From an uncultured Cellvibrionales bacterium (GTDB lineage: Bacteria; Pseudomonadota; Gammaproteobacteria; Pseudomonadales; UBA7434), in NCBI GenBank assembly GCA_937897785.1, contig CALCNB010000188.1, positions 1-6,759 on the forward strand: a DNA stretch of 6,759 bases. The letters run 5' to 3'. The notes below the pieces were generated by a model, which was given only the letters and a program-made list of their open reading frames with translations, made no database searches and was not told where the DNA came from. Of this stretch, positions 1-6,639 are shown piece after piece. Position numbers and translations under genes: made by a program. Each line of letters starts with the position of its first letter. Position 1 is the stretch's first letter.

Positions 1-2039
1 AGAAAATTAATGACTATAACTATCAGTACTACGTACTGGATGATCCCAGTGTGCCCGACAGCGAATACGACCGTCAGATGCAAGCACTACAGGCACTGGA
101 AGCCGAACACCCGGAGCTTATTACCCCGGATTCACCCAGTCAGAAGGTAGGCGGAGAACCGCTGGGGGCCTTTGAACAGGTAACCCACGAAGTGCCAATG
201 TTGTCGCTGGATAACGCTTTTGAAGAAGCCGATCTGAAAGCTTTTGAAAAACGCCTGCTCGACCGCCTTAAAGCCGATAATAAGCTGGCCTTTAGCTGTG
301 AGCCAAAACTCGACGGACTGGCCGTGTCGATTTTATACGAGAATGGCGTGCTGGTACGTGCTGCTACCCGCGGAGATGGCCAGGTAGGTGAAAATATCAC
401 CGCCAATGTTAAGACTATCAATAGCGTTCCTTTAAAGCTTCAGGGTGATAATTTTCCTTATCGGGTCGAGGTCAGAGGTGAAATTTACCTGTCTGATGCC
501 GGCTTCAAAAAAATGAATCAAGCGGCTCAAGATAGGGGTGAAAAAACATTTGTCAATCCGCGTAATGCGGCTGCAGGTAGTTTGCGTCAATTAGACTCAA
601 AAATTACTGCGACTAGACCGCTTATTATGTCTGCTTATGGTGTTGGTTATATTGAATACTCTGATCAGCAAGGTGTTTTACATGCTGGACCTGAGGGATA
701 TTTAAGTGATTCTCATAGCAAGAGTTTATCGCAATTAGCTGAATGGGGCTTCTTTATAAATTCAGAAATAAAAGCCGTTAAAGGTATTGATCAAGCAATA
801 GAATACTGTCAAGCGCTGACTAATAAGCGTTCTTCATTAACTTATGAAATCGATGGCGTGGTGATTAAGGTTGATTCCTGTGCCCTACAGCAACAGCTGG
901 GCTTTGTGTCAAGAGCACCGCGCTGGGCGATAGCCTACAAATTTCCAGCCGAAGAAGCTAGCACGACGATTAATGCAATAGAATGGCAAGTAGGCCGAAC
1001 CGGCGCGTTAACGCCTGTGGCAAAACTAGCACCAGTCTTTGTGGGCGGTGTTACCGTGAGTAATGCCACCCTTCATAATGTCGATGAAATTACTCGGCTT
1101 GATGTCAGGCCTGACGACACAGTCGTTATTCGTCGAGCAGGTGATGTGATACCTCAAGTTGCCAAGGTTATTCACGATTTGCGGCCCTCGGGCAGTCAGC
1201 CCATAGAACTGCCAATTCATTGCCCAGAGTGTGGTTCTGAGGTATTTAGAGTAAGCGGGGAGGCAGTGATTCGCTGTACAGCAGGACAGCTGTGTCCAGC
1301 CCAACTAAAAGAAGCAATTAAACACTTTGTATCTCGCAAAGCGATGAATATTGACGGTTTTGGCAATAAGATTATTGATCAACTGGTTGATCATAAGTGT
1401 GTTCTATCTGCGGTTGATCTCTACAGTTTGTCTCAGTCGCAACTGGCTGGTCTCGATCGTCTTGCTGATAAATCTGCGGCGAATTTGTTAGCAGCTTTGG
1501 ATGCGAGCAAATCGACAACCTTGGCACGATTTATTTACAGTTTAGGTGTTCGTGAGGTCGGGCAGGCAACGGCCAAGAATTTAGCCAATGCATTTGGCAG
1601 CTTGGAATTACTTATTGAGAGCGTCGTCGCTGCGAAAGATAAAAATTTAAGTGCAATTGAACGCTTAATCGAAATTGATGATATTGGGCCTATTGTCGCT
1701 GAACATATCTTTAGTTATTTCAATAACCCACGAAATTTAGAGCTAATACAGCAGTTACAGTCCGTTGGTATAAGCTGGCAGGATGTTCCAATTGATCAAG
1801 GGCAAGCCATGACCTTGAGCGGGCAAACATGGGTGTTGACTGGTAAACTTATCTCTATGTCGCGTGATCAAGTCAAAGAAAAGCTGGAGTCCTTGGGCGC
1901 CAAGGTATCGGGTAGCGTATCCAAAAACACGCATTGTTTAATAGCAGGCGAGGCGGCAGGTTCTAAAAGAACTAAGGCAGAAGCGTTAGGTATTACTATC
2001 ATCGATGAGGCCGCATTTATAGCAAGGTTTATTGATTAA
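1..2039 (+). CDS. ligA: NAD-dependent DNA ligase LigA, 5' end cut by the window edge
   Basis: LigA joins 3'-OH and 5'-phosphate nicks in duplex DNA using NAD+, in replication and repair. The reading frame is open from base 3. The first visible residues (Y-x-Y-Y-V-L-D-D-P, then P-D-S-E-Y-D) match the NMN-binding Ia domain, so the true start lies roughly 14 codons upstream and the GTG at 51 is an internal valine. Adenylation-domain motifs follow: catalytic lysine in K-L-D-G (306-317), T-R-G-D-G, E-V-R-G-E, N-P-R-N-A-A-A-G, D-G-V-V-I-K-V and a Y-K-F motif near 940. The OB domain comes next. Four zinc-ligand cysteines lie at 1221, 1230, 1275 and 1293. Helix-hairpin-helix repeats span about 1430-1750, and a C-terminal BRCT domain about 1815-2036. 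Compared with E. coli LigA as I recall it, the loop between Y-G-V-G and W-G-F (about 640-750) is some 12 residues longer. About 678 residues are visible and the gene looks intact. Confidence 0.98.
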   Translation, partial: KINDYNYQYYVLDDPSVPDSEYDRQMQALQALEAEHPELITPDSPSQKVGGEPLGAFEQVTHEVPMLSLDNAFEEADLKAFEKRLLDRLKADNKLAFSCEPKLDGLAVSILYENGVLVRAATRGDGQVGENITANVKTINSVPLKLQGDNFPYRVEVRGEIYLSDAGFKKMNQAAQDRGEKTFVNPRNAAAGSLRQLDSKITATRPLIMSAYGVGYIEYSDQQGVLHAGPEGYLSDSHSKSLSQLAEWGFFINSEIKAVKGIDQAIEYCQALTNKRSSLTYEIDGVVIKVDSCALQQQLGFVSRAPRWAIAYKFPAEEASTTINAIEWQVGRTGALTPVAKLAPVFVGGVTVSNATLHNVDEITRLDVRPDDTVVIRRAGDVIPQVAKVIHDLRPSGSQPIELPIHCPECGSEVFRVSGEAVIRCTAGQLCPAQLKEAIKHFVSRKAMNIDGFGNKIIDQLVDHKCVLSAVDLYSLSQSQLAGLDRLADKSAANLLAALDASKSTTLARFIYSLGVREVGQATAKNLANAFGSLELLIESVVAAKDKNLSAIERLIEIDDIGPIVAEHIFSYFNNPRNLELIQQLQSVGISWQDVPIDQGQAMTLSGQTWVLTGKLISMSRDQVKEKLESLGAKVSGSVSKNTHCLIAGEAAGSKRTKAEALGITIIDEAAFIARFID

Positions 2040-2048
2040 ACGCTACTT

Positions 2049-2092
2049 GTTAAATGAATCGATTTGTTACATCCTCGTTTAACCCGTTTTAT
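2049..2092 (+). terminator. weak candidate terminator downstream of ligA
   Basis: In the 103-base convergent gap between ligA and roxA, GTTAAATGA (2049-2057) can pair with TCGTTTAAC (2075-2083). This is a 9-bp stem with one G-U pair and a 17-base loop. A short T-rich stretch (TTTTATT) follows at about 2087-2093. The stem is AT-rich, the loop is long, and the T run begins four bases past the stem, so this is at best a weak intrinsic terminator for ligA. On the opposite strand no U run follows the hairpin, so it does not obviously serve roxA. I see nothing else in the gap. Confidence 0.3.
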
Positions 2093-2142
2093 TACTCTAG
2101 ATGTAGGGTATTAATGAATATTATCTCACCTTAAGTTTACGA

Positions 2143-3360
2143 TCATTCATCACAAAAATTAAACTCTTCCCCATAAACAGTTCCAGCCAAGATACTATCT
2201 GCAATGACTTCTCGTAACGACTTATTGGTAGACCAGGGTGCCAATAACTGACTGCTAAACGATCTTGAGTTACATACCTGCTTTATCGACGCCAATAATG
2301 TCTCATCATGCCTTCCTATATCGACTTCTCTTCCATTGGAAAAAAAGGTAAATGTAGGATCGTTTGCATTTGCTTCGATGTAGTGAAACCTCGAAGCAGA
2401 AGAACGTATGAGTAAAATATCAATAGTCATGAGTTGATTCCAAATTGTCTCAACCTCTTGGTCAGATGCAAGCTGTATTTCACTCTCCATTGCTGAGCGT
2501 TTAGGCAGGGTGGCCCAACAACCTAGCCATTTTGACAAGCGTTTTTCATCATCCATCAAAGCGGTAATTTGTGCTTTGAATAGTGCAATGGTGGTTGAAT
2601 CAATTGCACCGTTATTACTGTCATTAAAGGCGACTAATGGTGCTCGTAGTCGTTCGTCTTCTGTTAACTGCGTCTGTAAAAAAGTAGCTAAGTCGTCAAC
2701 GAGATCACTCAGCGCGGGTGACCGAAAGCCTACCGAATACGTCATGCATTCATTGTCTAGCGACGTGCCTAAGTGACTGAGATAAGGCGGAACATACAAT
2801 AAATCGCCAGGCTCTAAGATGTAGCTTGTTTGACATTCAAAGTTAGGCAGCTGCATGAGCCCATCTACATTGTTGAGGGCGGTCTCACTATCGCAAACTT
2901 GACCGAGTTGCCATTCCCTTTGCCCTTGTCCCTGAACTAGAAATACATCGTAACGATCGAAATGAGGACCTACGCCACCCCCTTTAGTGGCAAAGCTAAC
3001 CATTACGTCGTCAATTTGCCAGCTAGGAATGAATGTAAAGTAATCCAATAAAATAGCTAATGAGGAAACATGCTTATCGACGGCCTGTACTAATAGACTC
3101 CAATGTGAGTCGCCTAAAGCGTTATATCGTGACTCTCCGAAGGGGCCATGCTCTAATTGCCAGCTTTCAGTTTCTGTCTGAGTGACAATGCGCGATTCAA
3201 TGTCCTCTTCAAGCGATAAGCCAGCAAGCTCGTCAGGAGTGATTGGATTTTCCCAATCAGGCAGACCCTGTCGGATTAATAGCGGTTTTTTTTGCCAATA
3301 CTCATTGATAAAGGTATTGAGATCAAATTGTGCTAATTGGCGGAGTGGTTGTTTCATCAT
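2143..3360 (-). CDS. roxA: ribosomal protein L16 arginine hydroxylase, RoxA/YcfD family (JmjC-type 2-oxoglutarate oxygenase)
   Basis: The 405-residue protein aligns along its length, from memory, with E. coli YcfD (373 residues), an Fe(II)/2-oxoglutarate oxygenase that hydroxylates an arginine of ribosomal protein L16 in the cytoplasm. Matching blocks include W-Q-K-K-P near residue 22, I-T-P-D-E-L-A-G-L near 40, W-S-L-L-V-Q-A-V near 87, and G-G-G-V-G-P-H-F-D-x-Y-D-V-F at 127-140. L-E-P-G-D-L-L-Y-V-P-P lies at 182-192 and Y-S-V-G-F-R at 208-213. The predicted iron ligands are H133, D135 and H196. The C-terminal ~190 residues correspond to the family's dimerisation and winged-helix part and are much less conserved. 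Two ATG codons are in tandem (3360 and 3357) and neither has a clear Shine-Dalgarno sequence, so the start could be one codon later. The gene converges on ligA and lies 64 bases downstream of the broken gene at 3425-3735. The symbol rests on family resemblance. Confidence 0.9.
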   Translation of the reverse strand: MMKQPLRQLAQFDLNTFINEYWQKKPLLIRQGLPDWENPITPDELAGLSLEEDIESRIVTQTETESWQLEHGPFGESRYNALGDSHWSLLVQAVDKHVSSLAILLDYFTFIPSWQIDDVMVSFATKGGGVGPHFDRYDVFLVQGQGQREWQLGQVCDSETALNNVDGLMQLPNFECQTSYILEPGDLLYVPPYLSHLGTSLDNECMTYSVGFRSPALSDLVDDLATFLQTQLTEDERLRAPLVAFNDSNNGAIDSTTIALFKAQITALMDDEKRLSKWLGCWATLPKRSAMESEIQLASDQEVETIWNQLMTIDILLIRSSASRFHYIEANANDPTFTFFSNGREVDIGRHDETLLASIKQVCNSRSFSSQLLAPWSTNKSLREVIADSILAGTVYGEEFNFCDE

Positions 3361-3389
3361 GGCATCATCTAAGTCAATTCCAAAACTTG

Positions 3390-3419
3390 ATTCTAAGGTT
3401 TAAGCGACACATGAAACAA
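3390..3419 (-). promoter_or_regulatory. candidate sigma-70 promoter for roxA
   Basis: Read on the minus strand, TTGTTT (3414-3419) is a partial -35 match (3 of 6). It is separated by 18 bases from TAGAAT (3390-3395), a 5 of 6 match to the -10 consensus. Transcription would begin near 3383 and give a leader of about 22 bases before the roxA ATG. The spacing and position are sensible, but such matches arise often by chance in AT-rich DNA. If used, it would let roxA be transcribed independently of the PilZ gene. Confidence 0.35.
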
Positions 3420-3424
3420 TGGAA

Positions 3425-3735
3425 TTAATACGCGGAGGGGCGTTTTAAGACGCTATGAAGCACCTTACCAGACTCAAAGTAGACAGTGAATTCAGTGAAT
3501 AACCACTGTGAAATCGCTGGCTGTCCAATGGGGGCTTCATCCTAATGGCCTGGCCAAAGGTATCAAGTACTTGAGCTTACGTCATGCCTTGATCAGGAAC
3601 AGTTATCAGGCTGGAGGGCGTTAGGGCGGCTGCTAGTGGAATTGAGATGACCTTTGCTTCACTTGGATACAAAGCCAGCAGAAAACTGGGCATGAGAATA
3701 GCAGTTAACTTATGTTGTTTAGAACGCATAAGCAT
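3425..3735 (-). pseudogene. broken gene for a small exported protein (nonsense codon plus frameshift)
   Basis: On the minus strand an ATG at 3735 (or 3729) opens a frame with a signal-peptide-like start: basic R-S-K-Q-H-K, a hydrophobic stretch, then a plausible cleavage after S-E-A. It continues through V-P-D-Q-G-M-T to a TAA at 3577-3579. The same frame then reads A-Q-V-L-D-T-F-G-Q-A and on to a C5 run (plus-strand G5, 3530-3534). From there the neighbouring frame gives I-G-Q-P-A-I-S-Q-W, then F-T-V-Y-F-E, V-L-H-S-V and a stop at 3425-3427. From memory, this pattern (G-M-T then V, F-G, P-x-G-x-P-P-I-S-x-W, F-x-V-Y-F-E, V-x-H-S-V) matches small exported proteins of unknown function in Pseudomonas and relatives, some named 'phosphodiesterase' without evidence I know of. 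One added C in the C5 run, and a sense codon in place of TAA (for example CAA), would restore about 103 residues. There is no convincing Shine-Dalgarno sequence. The start lies 17 bases after the PilZ stop, so it was probably co-transcribed with that gene. Confidence 0.72.
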
Positions 3736-3752
3736 TAATTTGGTCGTCAATA

Positions 3753-4328
3753 TTAATCAATAAGCTCTTTTTTAAGCCGTTGTTGTTTAGCTTGTACTTG
3801 CATAATATGACGTGATATGAGTTTTTCATCGACATCGCTAAGCTGTTTAAACTGGCAAGAAATTCGAAAGCCATTGTCCTCTAGCTGTTGGCAATCGACA
3901 ACCTTTACATAAGCTGCAACCCCCGTCATCTTTTCGTTAAACCATATTTTTATCGCATAATGTTGGTCAATTTCTAATGGGGCATTCGATTGAAAGCCAA
4001 TACCGCCCTCACTGAGGTCAACCGCAATATTGTTAGCGTGTTCTGATACAATTTGCTTGGCAATAACAGCGGCTACCGTTTCAATTTTTTTGTTAACAGA
4101 TAAAAAATAGGCTGAGATTTCGGGTGACTTGTCGTGGATATTCCTCAGGAGTAAGGCATTTTCACTGTCAATCGATTGAATATTACGCATTAAAGAAAAG
4201 CTTTCTGAGCTAGGGAAGCAAGCCTCAGCCACTTGAGAAAGCAGATCTTGCTCATTAACAGCTATGATATCTAAGATAGCGGTATCATCCACTCGAAATA
4301 ACTGACGACGATCACTGACAGCTTCCAC
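3753..4328 (-). CDS. PilZ-domain protein with a long helical insertion between its c-di-GMP motifs
   Basis: PilZ domains bind cyclic di-GMP through an R-x-x-x-R motif and a D/N-x-S-x-x-G motif. With the GTG start at 4328 the protein has 191 residues. R-Q-L-F-R lies at residues 8-12 and D-L-S-E-G-G at 104-109, followed by I-G-F and beta-strand-like segments (Y-A-I-K-I-W-F, Y-V-K-V-V-D, R-I-S-C-Q-F-K). About 90 residues separate the motifs instead of the usual few tens. The intervening part looks mainly helical and amphipathic. This recalls the described xanthomonad PilZ protein XC_6012, whose inserted helices drive tetramerisation. The C-terminus is basic and helical. No signal peptide or membrane segment is seen, so it is probably a cytoplasmic effector; its partner cannot be told from sequence. 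Start choice: the frame extends upstream to a TTG at 4349, but AGGAGA (4338-4343) lies nine bases before the GTG, which favours GTG. From memory, Pseudomonas also has a PilZ gene beside lolCDE. Confidence 0.85.
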   Translation of the reverse strand: MEAVSDRRQLFRVDDTAILDIIAVNEQDLLSQVAEACFPSSESFSLMRNIQSIDSENALLLRNIHDKSPEISAYFLSVNKKIETVAAVIAKQIVSEHANNIAVDLSEGGIGFQSNAPLEIDQHYAIKIWFNEKMTGVAAYVKVVDCQQLEDNGFRISCQFKQLSDVDEKLISRHIMQVQAKQQRLKKELID

Positions 4329-4558
4329 AATACTTGCTCTCCTAATCAATAAAAACAGGGCTCATACCCTATAAATATACTTACGCTGGGTTGTTTTTAG
4401 TTTAGTATACTAAGCTTAATTAATCATGAAGAGTGATGGCTATTATCAGATTTTGTTGTATCTACTTCACAAATCGACAATAAACTCTTAAAGCAGCCTT
4501 AATATTGGCTGATATTCATACAGCCATACTATCAATAAAGTTCACTGCAAGTACTTTT
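4329..4558. promoter_or_regulatory. divergent intergenic region between the PilZ gene and lolC
   Basis: This 230-base AT-rich region must hold the promoters for both flanking transcription units. It contains a perfect 12-bp palindrome, TTAGTATACTAA (4402-4413), whose core AGTATACT reads as a TATACT -10 hexamer on either strand. For the minus strand, TCTTCA (4427-4432) lies 17 bases from TATACT (4404-4409), a plausible weak promoter giving a leader of about 70 bases for the PilZ gene. For the plus strand, the best -35 for the same palindrome (TTACGC, 4381-4386) is 19 bases away. A second weak pair is TTGTAT (4456-4461) and AATAAA (4479-4484). None is decisive. No convincing gene or structured RNA was seen here. 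Confidence 0.35.
4338..4343 (-). promoter_or_regulatory. Shine-Dalgarno sequence that decides the PilZ gene start
   Basis: AGGAGA on the minus strand, nine bases upstream of the GTG at 4328. It would fall inside the coding region if translation began at the TTG at 4349. No comparable purine run precedes that TTG. The site therefore supports the shorter, 191-residue protein. Confidence 0.6.
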
Positions 4559-5881
4559 ATGACACGATCACAACCACAGCGAGGTACAACGAGTTCACTG
4601 CCTTTCATTGCACTGATCGCGTTTCGCTATGTGACATTCAAACAGCGTGGCCCTGGTTCGAGCTTTCTTACTTGGGTCTCATTATTAGGCTTAGTGTTCA
4701 GTGTAGCTACATTGATCATTGTTATTAGCGTGATGAACGGTTTTGAAACCGAGCTTCAAAACCGTCTACTTTCATTAATTCCAGACGCTAAGGTTTATCT
4801 TAATGACAAAGATCGCGCTGAGATTAATCAGAATACTTTAATTCAGTGGCAGGAGTTGCGTGACGATATTCTCACTCAGGATGGCATTCTTGCCGCAGCG
4901 CCTTTTATTGAGCAAACAGCTATTGTCAATAAGGACGGACGATTTCAAGTCGTTGAGTTGCTAGCTTTTGATTATACCCTAGATGCAGATCTAACAGGCA
5001 TTGAGAGCTATATTATTGCAGGTGATGCCAGCGCTTTAAAAGAGCAGAAATACGGGATTGTTATTGGTCGTCTTCTTGCTCGACAGCTAGGCCTTACAGT
5101 AGGCGATAGCTTGCAGTTGGTATTGCCTAAAATTGCTATTACACCTGCGGGTGTCGTCATGCGAGAAAAACGATTTATCGTTAGCGCCATCTTTGAAGTA
5201 GGGGCCGAAGCTGATCAAAACTTAGTTTTAATTAGCTTGCTTACCGGGCAAAAATTATTGGCTAGGGGCGCTTCTGTCGATGGTTTAAGGCTTGAGCTCG
5301 TTGATCGTTTTAACATACAAGATAAGCTTGATAATGCATTATTTCAGCTTGTGCAAACTAAGCCTAAGTATCATTCGTTGTCAGCTTTGGATTGGCGTAA
5401 TGACCAAAGAAGTTTATTTACAGCCATTGCAATGGAAAAAATAATTATTTTTGTGTTATTGCTAGCCGTAGTAGGGATTGCAGCATTCAACATTGTGTCA
5501 ATTGTGCTCATGAGTGTCATGGATAAATACAGTGATATTGCTGTGTTAAAAACCATGGGTGCAAATACTACTGAAATCCGAAATATATTTTTACTGCAAG
5601 GGCTACTCATCGCGTCAATTGGGACTGCACTCGGCGCATTGTTAGGTTTACTTATTGCGCCAAATGCTGGGTTCATCGTATCGTCTATAGAAGACTTATT
5701 TAATTGGCAGTTATTCGATCCAAGCGTTTTTTATATCTCCCATTTACCCTCTGAGATTAGATTCGCAGAAATATTTATCACGATCCTTTCTGCATTGTTA
5801 ATTAGCCTCCTTGCGTCAATTTATCCGGCCCAAAAGGCAGCCTCAATACCACCAGCGGCGGCACTTTCATATGAGTTTTAG
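4559..5881 (+). CDS. lolC: lipoprotein-releasing ABC transporter permease, LolC/LolE family (LolC by position and Hook)
   Basis: This is an inner-membrane subunit of the LolCDE complex, which extracts lipoproteins bound for the outer membrane and passes them to LolA. From the ATG at 4559 it has 440 residues and the family's four-helix layout: TM1 at about 36-60 ending in S-V-M-N-G-F, a large periplasmic domain, then TM2 (~293-320), TM3 (~342-369) and TM4 (~403-423). M-E-K precedes TM2, and the D-I-A-V-L-K-T-M-G-A coupling segment, which contacts LolD, follows it. P-x-x-x-I-T-P-A-G (about 190-198), with a following R-E-K-R, matches the LolA-binding Hook of E. coli LolC, which LolE lacks. The C-terminal part (L-P-S-E-I, Y-P-A-Q-K-A) looks more like LolE, so it may be a LolF-like hybrid. 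The frame extends back to a TTG at 4505, but those 18 codons are unlike the family. Neither start has a clear Shine-Dalgarno sequence. lolD follows after 24 bases. Confidence 0.92.
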   Translation: MTRSQPQRGTTSSLPFIALIAFRYVTFKQRGPGSSFLTWVSLLGLVFSVATLIIVISVMNGFETELQNRLLSLIPDAKVYLNDKDRAEINQNTLIQWQELRDDILTQDGILAAAPFIEQTAIVNKDGRFQVVELLAFDYTLDADLTGIESYIIAGDASALKEQKYGIVIGRLLARQLGLTVGDSLQLVLPKIAITPAGVVMREKRFIVSAIFEVGAEADQNLVLISLLTGQKLLARGASVDGLRLELVDRFNIQDKLDNALFQLVQTKPKYHSLSALDWRNDQRSLFTAIAMEKIIIFVLLLAVVGIAAFNIVSIVLMSVMDKYSDIAVLKTMGANTTEIRNIFLLQGLLIASIGTALGALLGLLIAPNAGFIVSSIEDLFNWQLFDPSVFYISHLPSEIRFAEIFITILSALLISLLASIYPAQKAASIPPAAALSYEF

Positions 5882-5905
5882 TCGAGTGCCAAAAAGGATG
5901 CATCA

Positions 5906-6634
5906 ATGAATGATCAAGTTGATATAGAGACTAAGAAAAGGGATGAGCTCGATGTAGATCGCTCAATCTTAATATGCAGTAACTTATCCAAGTATTATCA
6001 TCAAGGTGATAGTCGTCTTAAGGTTTTAGAGTCTATATTTTTAGATGTAAAGCAGGCTGAGAAAGTGGCAATTGTTGGTGCATCTGGATCGGGTAAGAGC
6101 ACTTTATTAAACCTATTAGCTGGTTTGGATGCGCCTTCGAGTGGCACCGTATCTCTCCTTGATAAAGATTTATCCACGCTTACTGACAATGACTTAAGTC
6201 AATTGAGAAATAAGCACTTAGGTTTTGTTTACCAGTTTCATCATTTATTGGCTGAATTTAGCGCGCTAGAAAATGTTATGTTCCCCTTATTGATCGGCAA
6301 AGTTCCTCGAAACGTCGCTAGAAGCGAGGCAACGGCCGTTCTTGCTTCCGTTGGCTTAAGCGACCGTTTACATCATCGTCCTGCTGAATTGTCCGGTGGC
6401 GAGCGTCAACGGGTGGCAATAGCGCGCGCGCTATCAAATCAGCCTAGCTGCATTTTAATGGATGAACCAACGGGTAATCTTGATAAGCAGGCCTCTACTG
6501 ATATTCAACAGCTCATCCAATCGGTGACAGACCAGCAAAAAACGAGTTTTATTATTGTCACCCATGATGAACGTGTGGCACAAGATTTAGACAAGGTCTA
6601 CCAACTTGATGCGGGCAATTTGGTGCAAGTGTGA
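5906..6634 (+). CDS. lolD: lipoprotein-releasing ABC transporter ATP-binding subunit LolD
   Basis: This is the cytoplasmic ATPase that powers LolCDE; two copies bind the permease pair. The 242-residue protein has every ABC element. Walker A is G-A-S-G-S-G-K-S-T (58-66) and the Q-loop is at Q110. The LolD-typical stretch F-V-Y-Q-F-H-H-L-L-x-E-F at 107-118 is followed by A-L-E-N-V-M. The signature is L-S-G-G-E-R-Q-R (162-169), Walker B is I-L-M-D-E-P (183-188), the D-loop is near 193 and the switch histidine is H220. The first ~20 residues are a charged extension that usual LolD proteins have in shorter form. An AAGGA Shine-Dalgarno (5894-5898) lies seven bases before the ATG. The gene sits 24 bases after lolC and abuts lolE, as in the classical lolCDE order, which separates it from MacB- or FtsE-type ATPases. 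Confidence 0.95.
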   Translation: MNDQVDIETKKRDELDVDRSILICSNLSKYYHQGDSRLKVLESIFLDVKQAEKVAIVGASGSGKSTLLNLLAGLDAPSSGTVSLLDKDLSTLTDNDLSQLRNKHLGFVYQFHHLLAEFSALENVMFPLLIGKVPRNVARSEATAVLASVGLSDRLHHRPAELSGGERQRVAIARALSNQPSCILMDEPTGNLDKQASTDIQQLIQSVTDQQKTSFIIVTHDERVAQDLDKVYQLDAGNLVQV

Positions 6635-6639
6635 ATTTT

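Noticed and set aside
51..53. GTG as the ligA start codon
   Set aside because: The frame continues upstream to base 3 with residues matching the LigA Ia domain, so this is an internal valine and the gene is cut by the window edge.
3563..3574. Perfect 12-bp palindrome TCAAGTACTTGA
   Set aside because: It falls inside the broken gene and reads as ordinary codons there, with no T run or promoter context.
3361..3752. Structured non-coding RNA in the gap, suggested by several short inverted repeats
   Set aside because: The minus-strand protein motifs explain most of it. The repeats are short, mutually incompatible, and match no RNA family I recognise such as RNase P, tmRNA or 6S RNA.
3593..3762. 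Open plus-strand frame of about 55 codons (ATG at 3647) in the gap
   Set aside because: It lies antisense to the motif-bearing broken gene and has no ribosome site or recognisable motif, so I treat it as a shadow frame.
4426..4491. 21-codon ATG frame (+) in the leader region of lolC
   Set aside because: It has no ribosome binding site, no attenuator-like hairpin follows, and the composition is uninformative.
4505..4558. TTG-initiated 18-residue N-terminal extension of lolC
   Set aside because: It has no Shine-Dalgarno sequence, its residues are unlike LolC/LolE N-termini, and an ATG follows at 4559.
6170..6178. DnaA-box-like TTATCCACG
   Set aside because: A single near match within lolD coding sequence, with no cluster or AT-rich unwinding element.
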